NCBI GenBank assembly: GCA_003339415.1
Contig: PDHQ01000140.1
Coordinates: forward strand, 1 to 64,000
Reading direction: 5' to 3'
Source of the DNA: Ophiocordyceps camponoti-saundersi (nom. inval.)
Taxonomy: Eukaryota; Ascomycota; Sordariomycetes; Hypocreales; Ophiocordycipitaceae
Length of the DNA: 64,000 bases
Every line of letters begins with the position of its first letter. Position 1 is the first letter of the stretch. The position numbers were made by a program, and so were the translations under genes. Shown here in pieces: positions 50,420-63,513 of the stretch. The notes beneath the pieces are model-generated. The model did not search any database. It was not told the DNA's origin and saw only the letters and a program-made list of their open reading frames with translations.

Positions 50420-51265
50420 TTATTATTATTTATACGCTAAGGGCTTTTATAATATCTAAAGCTTTTATAATATATTAAGTAAGAAAAATCCCTAAAAATA
50501 AGGTAAACCCCCTAACTATAAAAGATAAGCTTATTATATACTTATATAAAAATATAGCGGTAGCTAGTAGCGATATAATATAATAAGCCTATTACTTAGG
50601 GGTAATCTTAGATAATATAAGAAAATAAGGTAAGGAGGGGAGTATAGAGAAAGGAAAGTTTATAAAATATAAGGTAGAAGGAGCGGGGCGGTATAGCGCG
50701 GGGTAATGCGGGGCGGTATAAGGCGGTATAGGGCGGTATAAGGCGAGGCGGTATAGCGCGGGGCGGAGGAAGGAAAGTCTAAGGGGAGGAGTAAGGTAAA
50801 GTAGCAGGGCGGCCGCTTTATTATCTATTAGTAATTAAGGGGGGGGCTATATCTCTTTCTTTTCTGCCTCCTTTTTCCTTTCCTTTTTTTCTTTCTTTTA
50901 TTATTTTTAGAAAAAGGTATATTTCTAACCCCCTCTCTTAACTCTTCCTTTTAACTTTTATAATAAAAGGAAGATAATAGTAATTATATAGCTATATACT
51001 AATAGAATAATAATATTATAATACTTAAAATTACCTATAAAAAGCTTTATAACCTTTTTTATATTATATATATAATTTAACTAGCTAATTATAAAGTTTT
51101 ATATTAAAAATAATAAAGTAAGTAATATTATACTATATAATTATATATAAAGCTAATAAAGTATATAAGCCCTTAATCGGGTAATTCTTATAATTATATA
51201 AAAGCTTAGTATAAATATTAGGAGGTAAGCAAAGCTAAAAGTAAAGTTAAAGGCGGGGCCGGAGC
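50420..51265 (-). mobile_element. Family Y repeat, copy 2 (uninterrupted)
   Basis: Inverted match to 9,000-11,659 without the miniature LTR element. The (AAT)n tail lies at about 50,420-50,433, next to TTATACGCTAAGGGC. The right limit is approximate. It carries the RIP-mutated minisatellite at about 50,693-50,765. Confidence 0.6.
50693..50765. repeat. RIP-mutated counterpart of the GC-rich minisatellite
   Basis: Units of GGCGGTATAG/GGCGGTATAA in the inverted Y copy correspond to GGCGGTGCGG of the intact array at 11,285-11,365. Confidence 0.75.
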
Positions 51266-52807
51266 TTAAAAGCTAACTAAGCTATAAATTTATTTAGATA
51301 AGTTATATATAGCGGCTATAAAAATAGCTAGGTATATTAGTAAAGGGGGAGAACTAAATAGCTTATAAGTAAATATAAAATAAAATATAGAGCGGAGTAT
51401 AAAGTAAAGAAAAATTAAGCTAATAACTATAAGTAAAAGTATATTTAAGCTAACTTACGCTATATTTAAAGGCGGAATAAGATATTAAAGCTTTATCTTA
51501 CTATAATAATAATAATAGCTTAAGCTAGCGCCTTAGCTAGGGCGGCTACTTTAATAGCTATTTTTAATACCTTTTTTACTATTATAGCCGCTAATTCTTC
51601 TTTTAAAAATCTTATATATTAGTTTTATTATATTTAATTATACTTATTATAAGTAAGTAAATAATTATTAAAGCTAATAAGGTAGCGGGCGGAGTAGTAA
51701 AAGTAGCGATAATAGCGAAAATAATAATAATTACAGCTAATTTAATTATTAAACTAGAGATAAAGGTAATAATAATAGCAAAGTTAAAGGTAAGGGTAGA
51801 GATAATAAAAATAACGATAGTAAAGGCGATAATAGCAGAGGCAGTAATAGCGTAGTTTATAGTAAAAGTAATAATAGTAGTAGTAGCGGTAATAGTAGTA
51901 GCGGTAAAGCTATTAAAAAAATAATTATTTTTATTATTACTTACTTAAAGCTAGACTCTTATTTAAAGGAATTTAAGTTAAAAGTCTGCGTAGAGTTAAA
52001 TAAGATTTACTATTAGCTAAGTATAATATAATATTAACTAAATATTATAAAATATTAATTAAAGGGTAGCTAATTATATAAAAATAAACTATTTTAAATA
52101 TATTCCTATAAATATTTATAAAATAAAATATATTTTTAACTTAAGTTAGCGGAAGCTAAAGCTAAAGATAAAGCTAAAAGTAAAGGTAAAAAATAAAATA
52201 GCGGCCTAGATATTAATTATTATTATATTAATATTAAGTAATAAATTAAAATTAATAATAGAGAATAAGAGGGATAATAAAGTAAAGGGGGTAAGGGGGG
52301 TAAAGAAGGAGGTTACTATAAAGGTATATATAATTAAGGTAGCGGAGGGGGAGATAGGGGCAGAGAAGGTAGTAAAGAAAGTAATAGAAAAGTCTAAGCC
52401 GGAGCTAGACTTTATATAAGTACTAGAGTCCCCTCTTTTAAAGTTTATATTAGCGGCGTCGGAATATATAGCGGAGAGCGATATTAGCTTTAAAAATAAG
52501 CTTATAAGAGTTAAAGATATTATTAGGCGCGGAAAATAAGGCGGGGGGCAGGGCGGGAAAAGGGGTAAAAAAGCTAAGTAAGCTAAGCGGGGCTAAGCGG
52601 AGTAAGGAGCGGAGTTAAGGGCGGAGAGTAAAATAAATAAATAATAATAATTATATAGCGAAAATACTAAAAAGTATCCCTTATACTTAAACTTTATATT
52701 TAAGTATTTTAATATATTTAAATATTATAAAGTAATAAAAAAAGTTAAACTAGCAGAGGCGTTAAAAGCGGATAAACTATAAAGCGAGTAAGCTTATAAT
52801 AGCTTTA
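51266..52807. other. Purine-rich low-complexity relic, possibly degraded coding DNA
   Basis: 51,690-51,915 is built of AGT/AGC/GGT/AAT/GAT triplets. One + frame reads as Ser/Asn/Gly/Asp/Lys-rich with few stops, as in a disordered protein linker. 52,300-52,640 retains unusual GC-rich purine runs (GGCGGGGGGCAGGGCGGG). No family recognised. Confidence 0.4.
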
Positions 52808-54565
52808 TATAAAGGTCTTACTACGGCGACTATAAAAGTAAGCTAAAGTAGAGTTATAATTAAAGCTATTAAAAAGAAGAAAAGAAAGAGAGAGAAGCCC
52901 TCCTCCTAAGCTACCTATATACCTTATATAATAACTAAGCGCTATTAGGAAAACTTAGATATATCCGCTATAAACCTCCTTATCTAGCTACGATTAGTTA
53001 TAAACTAATCCTTTATATAGCCCCCTTTTTAAGCTAGCTAAGAAAGTAAAAATATAAAATAAAAGAGTTATATATTATTACGCTAGCTAAACGCTTTATA
53101 TAGTCCCTAGCTAATAGCCTAATAGCTTCTATAAAGATAAAGATAAGAGGGCGGAAAAGCTCCTTATAGCTATTATAAGAAAAATTCTAATAAGCTTAAA
53201 ATTATAGCACTACTTAAAGTAAGGAAAGATAAACTTATATATTAATAGTAAAACTTACTTATATAGCTAGTATATTAAACTAAGTAATATTATATTAGTT
53301 ATAAGAAGCTTAGAAAATAACTTATATTATAGTAAATAATAAAGCTAGCTAAATACTTATTATTATATACTATTAGCGCTATTTTATAAGCTAAGATATA
53401 ATATAGCTACGATATATACTTATTTATAAATCCGCGGGCCTAAGCTAAATATAAACTATCTATATATAAAGTAATATATTAAGGCTAGAAATTACCTAAG
53501 CTATAATATTTAATATATATATACCTCTTTTTACTTATTATCCCTTTAATTAAAATACTTTAAATCCGCCCCTAGCTACCTTACTCCGCTTTTAGTAAGC
53601 CTTAACCTTAATACCTTTATTTACTTATAAAATTTTAAATAGTAATACTTAAAATAACTAATTTAATTATATTAATAATAACTTTATCGCTTAATAATAC
53701 TTAAAAGGCGAGAAGCTATAAATATAATATCTATTAGGTTAGCCGTAAAGGGGGGCGGTAAATTAACTAATATATTAGGAATATTCCCAGAACTAAATAT
53801 TTTATTAAAGCTTTAAAAAAAGCTAGCAAAAGCTATATATATTATAAGCTAGTTTTTACTATCTAAGCGCTCTTATAGCTTTTTATATAGCTTAGATAAA
53901 AGTAAAATAATCTTAATATAATTAAATTAATATAATAGCCTAGCTTTAAAAAAGGTATATTCTTACCTTATAATATATTTTTTAAAAAGCTTTAATAGCC
54001 CTTAATATATCTTAACTAAGTAAAAACTTACGCGGCGCTTTTTATAACTCTCCCTAAAAAGCTTAGAAATATACGCTAAGAAAGTATTAAGCTAAAAAGA
54101 AAAATCTATAGCTATAATAATATATAGAAAAAATATTTACTAAAAGGTGCTAAAATAAGAAAAAATATAATAAAACTAAGCCTTAAGCTTCCTAATTATA
54201 GCTTTATTAATTATAAATTTAGTATATATAATAGCTAGCTAAAAATTAAAGCTAGAATAAGCTAAAAGCGGCTTTAATATAAGTAAAATTTAATAGCGTT
54301 TTATATTAAAATTTTACTCTTATATTTAGTTAGCGGTAAGAGGAGCTTTAATTAATATAAAGGTCTTATTATAACGATTATAGAAATAAGCTAAAATAAA
54401 GTTATAATTAAAGCTATTAAGAAGAAAAAAAGAAGGAGAGAGAAGCCCTCCTCTTAAGATAGTTATATACTCCGCGCGATAACTAAGCGCTATTAGGAAG
54501 ACTTAGATATATCTATTATAAACCCCCTTATCTAGCTATAATTAGTTATAAACTAATCTTTTATA
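52808..54565 (-). mobile_element. Miniature LTR (TRIM-like) element, copy C
   Basis: 1,758 bp with 210-bp LTRs (52,808-53,017 and 54,356-54,565). The TSD is CTTTA (52,803-52,807) and TTTTA (54,566-54,570), one C-to-T apart. Same orientation as copies B and D. Confidence 0.85.
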
Positions 54566-56734
54566 TTTTATAACTAAAAGCTTTATTAAAGTTTTTATAA
54601 TTTTAAATTAAAGTTATAAAAAGTATAAATAAAAGCGTCCTTTTATAAGCTATTAGTTTATAATATAAAGTAAAGTAAGCTATTATTTTATCTTCCTTAT
54701 TATTATAAAAATAGTAAAAGGTTATAATTATAGAAATATTATAAATATAAAGAAATTTATTAAAGCTAATTTTATTATTATAAAGCTAAGTTAAGGCGCT
54801 ATTAAGGAATTTTAGAAAGCTTTAATAAATTTATAAAATAATACTAAGTTTTAATTAAGGTAGTTTATTAATAAAATATTTAAAAAACTAGCTATATTTT
54901 TAAAGCTTTCCCTTTTTAGAGTTTTAGTAAAGCTGCTATTTTTCGTAAAAATAAGCTTTTAAAGTTATAAGGGACTAAAAAGAGATATCCAAAATCTATA
55001 CTTAAATAATAAAGGAGGATTAAAAAGATTTAAAGGGGATAAAAATAAGGCGGGGCTAACTTTTATATTATTAGTAAAAATATATAATAATTCTCTTAAA
55101 AGCGAAGGAGATATAAGCTATAAGCTTTTTTATATAAAGGAGTTAATAGCTATAAGCGGTATAATAAGATAAGTAAATATTAAAATTTTAAACTTAATAT
55201 AATAGGAAAAGGTAGCTTAGTATATTACGGAGATAATATAAAAGTATTTAAACTAAGTTATAGCTAGCTATTAAAAAATAAAGCTTTTAAGTTCCCCGCT
55301 TAATAAGGTTAGAGCGGAGTAAATTATAACGTTAAAGGTAATTATAAACTTAATAACTTTAATATAAATTTCCCTTACTTAAAAAAGTAAAAAGCTTTAA
55401 ATAAATAATATAAGCTTAGTTAAAGCTAGCTATTAATAATTAAGCTTTTTTATAAAGCGGTAAAAGTAAAGTTTTTATTAAAGTTTATAATAAATTTAAA
55501 TTTTAAATATATATACTTTTTATATTAGTTAAATAATAATTTTATTAAAAACTAGCAAAATTATATTAGTAAAATAAGCTTTTATAAAATAAAGGAGCTT
55601 ATTTTTAAATAGCTAAAAAGTTATTTTATACTCCGCTACTTAGTTATAATATATATTTTAAGCTTATTTAAGCTAGCGGCAGACTTAAGTAAAAGTACGC
55701 TTAGTATTAAGAATATTAATATTATTTATAAATCCGATAATAAGTATACTAATTACTTATTTTAAGCGCTTATAAAAGATAAGATATATAAAATAAATAA
55801 TATTAAAGAGAGCGGGGAGCTTTAAGAGACTTTAATAAGAATAAAAAAAAAGTTAAATAATTTATTATTAACTTTTAAATAAGAGGTATAATTAGAAAAA
55901 TAAAAGTGGAGGAAAGCTATAATTTATCTAAGAAAGCTAAGAGAGTTAAGAATTTCTATTAGCTTAGAGTATAAGATATAATTAAAAACGCTTATTATAT
56001 TTAATATTAGGAGGGAAGTAAAGCCTTAAAAGCTTTAAGTAATATAAATAAATTTTATTAAAAGGAGTAAAGCGCTATTAGTAGACCGGTTAAGCTAGTT
56101 ACTTATTTAACCTTATAATAAGATTTTTATAAACTTTATTATATAGAATACTTTTTTATAATTATAATTTTAAAAATTTTATTTATAATATTAAAGAGGG
56201 AGATAAGATAATAGCCGCTTAAAGTCTAATAAACTTTTAAGCTTTTACTTATTTTCTAAAAAACTATAATATTAAAAGTTTAATATTAAATAAAGAAATA
56301 TTTATAAGTAATATATCTTTAAAAAAGCTTAGTTAAGATTATTATAAAAAGTTATTTATAACTTTTTAAAAAGCTAATAAGGATATTATTAAGCTTAGTA
56401 AATTTTTATAATATAATATTAAAAAAGTAAAGCGGACTTTATTTTTAGTAACTTAAAAAGGAATATTTATTAACGGGAAAAAATTAGAAATAGAAAAATA
56501 TAAAATATTCTCTAAAAGATAAAGAAAGAATTTATAAGCTAAAAGCTTTAACTTTTTAAAAAAAGATAATTAAAAGGTAAAGTTTATATTTTATTAAAAA
56601 GAAGAAATATATATAAGCTTTAAAAAAGCTTAGCTATAAAATCTTATTTATTAAGCTATAAACTATATAATATTAAGGTTACTATTTATAAAAGTGAGAA
56701 ATTATCTTTAATTATCTTTATTTACTTTTTTAAT
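54566..56734. other. AT-rich RIP-type DNA, no gene seen
   Basis: Over 2 kb of strongly mutated sequence with scattered GCGG remnants. No recognised domain, and no repeat partner found in the window. Confidence 0.45.
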
Positions 56735-59420
56735 AAATAATTTCTATTATATTATAGCGTTTTAATATACTTATTAATAATTAAGTTTTAGCTATACTTT
56801 ATAATATCGCTTAATATATTTTATATTTAAAATTATAAAAATAATTTTTAAGATTTATTATAAATATAAATAAAAATTATATTATAAAAGTAATTTTAAA
56901 ACTATTAAGCTAGCTATAATATTTAATTATTTATATAATTATATTATTAACTTTTTAATATTTATTATAAATTTTACTTAAATAGCGGAAAATAAAAAGC
57001 GTTTTTTATTTTTATTTATAAAATATTAAAAATAAAATCTTTTTAATATAATAGTAAGTAAAATTTAAAAAAGGAAAAATAATAAATAATATAAATTAAA
57101 AAATATAATTTAAGCTAAGAAAATTAAAATTTAAGCTAAAATAAATAAAAAAATAATTAAATATATTTTAAATTAAGTTAATAATATTAATCCTCTACTT
57201 ATATATTTTTTAAATAATCTTATAAGAAAAAGTAAAAAGTTTAAAGCGGAGTTAATAAAAAGCAGAGAGAAGCTTTATAAAGTAAAAAGAGGTATATTTA
57301 TAAAAGTCTTAAAAAAGGTAATAAGCGTTAAAATCGCTAAAGATAATTAGCGGAGTAAAGGCGGAGGCGGAGTATAAAAAGGAAGGAGGAAATAATAAGT
57401 ATAAAAGAAATCTAATATATATTCTAAGTAGCGGGGAGCCGGGGAGTAAGTAATAAATACCTAAAGTTTATTATAAAAGAAAACTTTAATAAGGTTAAGC
57501 TTTATAATAAGGCTTTAGTTATTAATTTTATATTACTTATATATATAAAAAAAGCTTTATTTTTATTTTAAATAAAATAATAAAAAGTAAGTTTAAGAAA
57601 TAAAAAGTAATTATATATATTAAGCTAGAATTTTTATATAATAATAGTAATATAGCTTTCCTTATTAAATAAAATAAGCTAAATAAAGTAGTTAATTTCT
57701 TATATATTTTATAATAAAGTTATAATTTTTATAAAAATTAAATATTAAAAATAATAATTTATAATAGCTTTAATTATATAAAGTTTACTAATATAAACTT
57801 TACTTAAGATTATTATAAAGCTATCTATAAATTATAAAGTTTATTATATAGCTTATAGCTTTTATAAGTATTATTAAGTTAGAAGCTTTTTAAAAAAAAC
57901 TTAAGTAAATAGCGTATTAAAAGAGGAATATTAAAGCGTATCTTTAAAGGATTTATAATAAGCTTATTTTTAAAAAAAAAAAACTATAATAAAGCTTAAA
58001 CTATTTTTTATAAAATTATTATTAAATAAAAGCTAGAGGTTAAGTAAATTATAATAATTATATAGAAAAAGTAAGGTTTATTAAGGAAGCTAAACTTAAT
58101 ATAGCTTTATATTTTCTAAAACTCTAAGTAGTCTTTTAACTATATAAAATATATACCCTTATATAAAATATAATAATAAGGTTTTTCTCCCTTTTATATA
58201 AGGTAGTTTTCTTTTTTATTATTATATAAAATATCTATATAGTATTTATATTAAAAAGGCTCTTAGTAATATGTAATAATATATTTAAATAAAAAATATT
58301 TATAATATTACTTAAGGCGCGCGAAGTTTTTATAAATTTTATAATAAATTATTTTTATATTTATAATTACTTTATTAAAGTAAAGCTTATTTATATCTTT
58401 TACGCTATTTAAGCTTATAATAAAATAAGTTTATAAAGCTTCTTTACTAGCGGTATATTAAAGTTAAAATACCTTTATTTAAATTATATTAACTTTATTT
58501 ACCTTTTTAATAATACTAAATAGCGCGTTATAATTATAATTAGTAACTAAAGTTTAAATACTTTTAGCGATAGTAATATAAATTTAATATATACGCTTAG
58601 CTTTTACTTAAAAAGCTTAAGCTATTTATTTATCTTTTAAAATAAAATTTTTATATTTTAAGTTAAATATAATAATAAAATTACCGCTAGGAAATTATTA
58701 AATAATAATTATTATAAAATAGCTTATAGCCTTATTAACTTTCTAAATAATTTTTTAGGAAATAAGCGCTAAAACTCTATTAATTATTAAAATATCTTTT
58801 ACTAAAATAAATACCTCTCTTTTTATTTTTACTAAAACTAAGTATATAAGGGGCGCTATAAGGGGGGCGGAGTTTAGGGCGGAGTTTATAATTATATTAG
58901 CTTAAGTTAAAGCTTTAAAGGCGGAGTCTAACTTCTTACTTATTACTTTATAAAAAGTAGCTTTAACTAACTTTTAGATAACGCGGAAAATAATAATAAA
59001 TAAGCTAAATAAGTTTTTAAAAGCTTATTAATGCTATTAAAACTTAGTAAATATTATATTAAAAATACCTTATATAGGGCGAAAATTTTATATAAAGATT
59101 ACCCTAGTAAGTTCTTTATATATAGATTTTAAGATAAGATTTATTAAAGTTTAAAAAATATTAATAAATAAGTTATTAAAGTTAATAATAATATTATATT
59201 AACTTTTACTTATATATAAATATTATTAAGATTAGTTAAGCTTTTAAGTTTTATTATTAAGTATTATTAGTATTAATAGTAAATTAAAAAGCGGATTACT
59301 TTATAATTTTATATTTAGGGCTATTTTTTTAGCGAAGTTAGACTTTAAAGAGAAAAAAGTATTAAAATCTTATAATATTATAGCGTTAAATATAAATAGG
59401 GACTTTAATTATCTAAAGTT
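56735..59420 (+). repeat. Family C repeat, copy 2 (uninterrupted)
   Basis: About 2.7 kb co-linear with 45,090-49,630 minus the X insertion. Shared landmarks include TTAAGCGGCGGGG-like sequence near 57,425 and GGGGGGCGGAGTTTAG near 58,862. Limits are approximate. Confidence 0.6.
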
Positions 59421-60880
59421 ATAAAAGTTAATATTAAACTAATAAGTATTAAAAAAGCTATAAAGTATCTTTTTAATAAGTAAAAACAAGTAGCGGTTTT
59501 ACTTTATTATTTTATTTAAAGTATAGTAATTATATAAAAACGCTACCTGCTACTTAGCTTTTTAATAAATAAGATAAAAGCGGTCGTGGATAATAAGCTT
59601 ATATAAATTTACCTTTTATTTATTAAGTTAGTTATTTATTTATAAACCTTAAAAAGGTGCTTATAAGGTATATTATAAAGCAGCCCTTAAAGTAATAAAA
59701 ATAAAGACTTATTAAGCTACTAGTAAAGATAAATATAATAGTTATAATTATTATAGTAAAAAGGCAAGATATTTACTTTTTCTTTATTAAAAAAATTAGT
59801 AAAATTTAATACTTTTAAGAGTAAGGTAAAAGTAATAGCTATAATAAAGGTTTTAATATATAAAATATATAAAATATCCTATAAGCTAATAATAAGGAAT
59901 TAATAAGTAGTTTACTATTAAGATTTATAATAAATAAAAGCTATAAAGTTAAAGCTAAGGATAGTTATAATAAGGTAAATAACTTGCTAAGATTTAAAAT
60001 ATAAAATTACTAAATAGCTAATAAAGTATATTATAATTTCCTGCTTCTTAAAGTATAGTAAGATATTATTATATATTATTTAAAGTAAGCTAAAAATTAA
60101 GTTTTAAATAAGGCTTAGAATTATATATATTATTATAAGTAACTATTAGCTATTAATATTAACTATAAAGCGGATAAAATAATAAGTAAATAAAAATAAT
60201 TTAAAATATATATAGTATTAATAATATATTTATATTATAATATAAATTACTTCTAAGTAAAAAAGGGAAATTTACTTAAGCTAATAATATTATATAAAAA
60301 ATTAACTTATAATAATATAATAGTTATAGCTATTATTTATTTATATAATAATAAATAATATAAAATTTATAAATATAAAGAAAAAGGGGAGGCGAGTTTA
60401 TATTTTAACTAATATTTATAAAATAATTATTTAGTATTTTATAAGTAATATTATTATAAGAGTCCTCCTCTTCTAAAAGACTTTATATAAGGGGGCTTTA
60501 TTTCCCTAGTTTAAGGTAAGGTCCTCCTCCTCTTTTATAATATTAATAAAATAAACTAAAAAGGCTAAGGGGGGAGGATTAAGCTTATATTCGCGTAAGA
60601 AATAGCTAGCGCTATTATAATAAAAGTAATAGGTATTAGCGCGCTATTTTATAATCTTATTATTATTAGCTTAAGTTACTTAATTAATTATTTTTATTAA
60701 TATAGCTATTTTAGCTATAAAAGTAAAGATTATTATATTTACTAAAGCGTAGCTAAGTATTAGCTTAATATATATTAGTTATTAAGGTGCCTTAAAATAA
60801 TTTAAAAGTAAAAAGTAAGGGTATTTAGCTTTTATTTTTAAAGCGGAATAACTTAATATTTATAATAATAGCGCAGATTA
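59421..60880. other. AT-rich RIP-type DNA, no gene seen
   Basis: No terminal repeats or domain relics recognised between family C copy 2 and miniature LTR copy D. Confidence 0.45.
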
Positions 60881-62622
60881 TATAAAGGTCTTACTATAGC
60901 AATTATAGAAATAAGCTAAAATAGAGTTATAATTAAAGCTATTAAGAAGAAGAAAAGAAAGAGAGAGAAGCCCTCCTCTTAAGCTAGCTATATACCCCGT
61001 GCAATAACTAAGCGCTATTAGGAAGACTTAGATATATCCGCTATAACCCCCTTATCTAGCTACGATTAGTTATAAACTAATCCCTTATATAGCCCCCTCC
61101 TTAAGCTAGCTAAGGAAGTAAGAAAATAAGATAGAAAAGTTATATATTATTACGCTAGCTAAATACTTTATATAGTTTTTAGCTAATAGCCTTTATAAAA
61201 ATAAAGATAAGAGGGCGGAAAAGCTCCCTATAGCTATTATAAGGAAGATTCTAATAAGCTTAGAATTATAATACCGCTTAAAGTAAAGAAAAATAAACTT
61301 ATTTATTAATAGTAAAAACTTACTTATATAGCTAATATATTAAATTAAGTAATATTATACTAGTTATAAAAAGCTTAGAAAATAACTTATATTATAGTAA
61401 ATAGTAAAGCTAGCTAAATATTTATTACTATACGCTATTAGCGCTATTTTATAAGCTAAAATATAATATAATTATAGTATATACTTATTAATAAATCCGT
61501 AAGCTTAAGCTAAGCGTAAACTATTTATATATAAGGTAATATATTAAGGCTAGAAATTACCCGGGCTATAATATTTAATATACTCGTGCCCCTTTTTACT
61601 TATTATCCTCTTAATTAAAATATTTTAAATCCGCTTTTAGCTACCCCGCTCCGCTTTTAATAAGCCTTAACCTTAATACTATTATTAACTTATAAAGCTT
61701 TAGATAGTTATACTTAAAATAACTAATTTAATTATATTAATAATAATACTATTACCTAATAATACTTAAAAAGCGAGAAGCTATAAATATAATATTTATT
61801 AAGTTAGCCGTAAAAGGGGGCGGTAAATTAACTAACGTGTTAGGAATATTCCTAGAACTAAATATTTTATCGAAGCTTTAGAGAAAGCTAGCGAAGGCTA
61901 TATATATTATAAGCTAGTTCTTATAATCTAAGTACTTTTATAGCTCCTTATATAGCTTAGATAAAAGTAAAATAATATTAATATAATTAAACTAATATAA
62001 TAGCTTAGCTTTAAAAAAAGTATATTTTTATTTTATAATATATTTCTTAAAAGGCTTTAATAGCCTTTAATATATCTTAACTAAGTAGAAACTTATATAG
62101 CGCTTTTTATAACTCTCCCTAAAAAGCTTAAAAATATATATTAAGAAAATATTAAGCTAAAAAGAAAAATTTATAACTATAATAATATATAAAAAGAATA
62201 TTTATTAAAAAATACTAAGATAAGAAAAGATATAATAAATATAGGCTTTAAGCTCCCTAATTATAGCTCTATTAATTATAAATTTAATATATATAGTAGC
62301 TAGTTAAGAATTAAGGCTAGAATAAGCTAAGAGCGGCTTTAATATAAGTAGAATTTAATAGCGTTTTATACTAAAATCTTACTCTTATATTTAGTTAGTA
62401 GTAAGAGGAGCTTTAATTAATATAAAGGTTTTATTATAGCGATTATAGAAGTAAGCTAAAGTAAAGTTATAATTAAAGGTATTAAAAAAAAAAGGGAGAA
62501 AAGCCCTCCTTCTAAGCTAGCTATATACTTTACGTAATAATTAAGCGCTATTAAAAGGACTTAAATATATCCGCTATAACCCCCTTATTTAGCTATAATT
62601 AGTTATAGATTAATCTTTTATA
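60881..62622 (-). mobile_element. Miniature LTR (TRIM-like) element, copy D
   Basis: 1,742 bp with LTRs at 60,881-61,089 and 62,421-62,622. The right LTR has a small deletion. Flanking 5-mers GATTA and AATCT do not match. The polypurine-tract complement TAGCCCCCTCC follows the first LTR. Confidence 0.8.
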
Positions 62623-63513
62623 AATCTTAATAATAATAATATACTTAGTTAAGGAGATATTACGCTTTATATAATATTAGTAGAAAGCTAAAATAAAAAT
62701 ATAATAAAGGTATATAATTTTAATTTTATTAGCTTATTTAATATTATCTGCTAAAGTAAGCTTAGCTTTAAAGCGGATAAGGAACTTAGAAAAAACTTAG
62801 AAATAATTTATATAAAATATTTAAGTTTTATATTAGCTATTTAGCGCTATTATAAGTTAGTAAATATAATATTAAAGTAACTTAGGAAATAATTAAAGTT
62901 ATACTTATATTTAATATTTTTTTTAAAAACTAAAGCTACCTTAGCTTAAATTATAAAAAATAAATATTAATATATAAATATTTATTAGTTATAAGTAATA
63001 TTAATAAAGGCTTAGTCCGCTTATAGCTTTTAAAATATAAGAAAGCGCTATATTTAAAAAAGGTCCTTATTATTATTAAATAGTAAGCTAAAAGGTAGCG
63101 GCTTATAATAAGGTTATAATTATTATTATTAAAATAACTATATAAATTAATATTATTAGTATATAAAGTTTTAAAGCTTTATAATAATAGCTTATTACTT
63201 TAAAAGCTAAGTAGTAATAGCTTATTAAATATGAAAGTTATTTATAATAAAAGTTATTTTACTATAAAAGTTTTATACTCCTTAGCTTTTATAAAAAGCT
63301 AACTTTATTAATATAAAATAACTTAAGAGGCTTTAAAGTATATATAATATATATACCTAAAGCTATAAGTTATATATAGCCCGCGCCTGCCTCGCGCGCG
63401 GCGCTAACTAATTATATATACTTATATATACCCCGCGCTTATTATATATATAAACTTAACTAATTATTCCTATATAACTTAGCTATTTAAGCGTAGCTTA
63501 AATCCTTTATATA
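62623..63513. other. AT-rich DNA with a small GC-rich remnant
   Basis: No gene seen. At about 63,379-63,405 lies a CG-rich island (GCCCGCGCCTGCCTCGCGCG) that still holds TG, unlike its surroundings. Confidence 0.45.
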
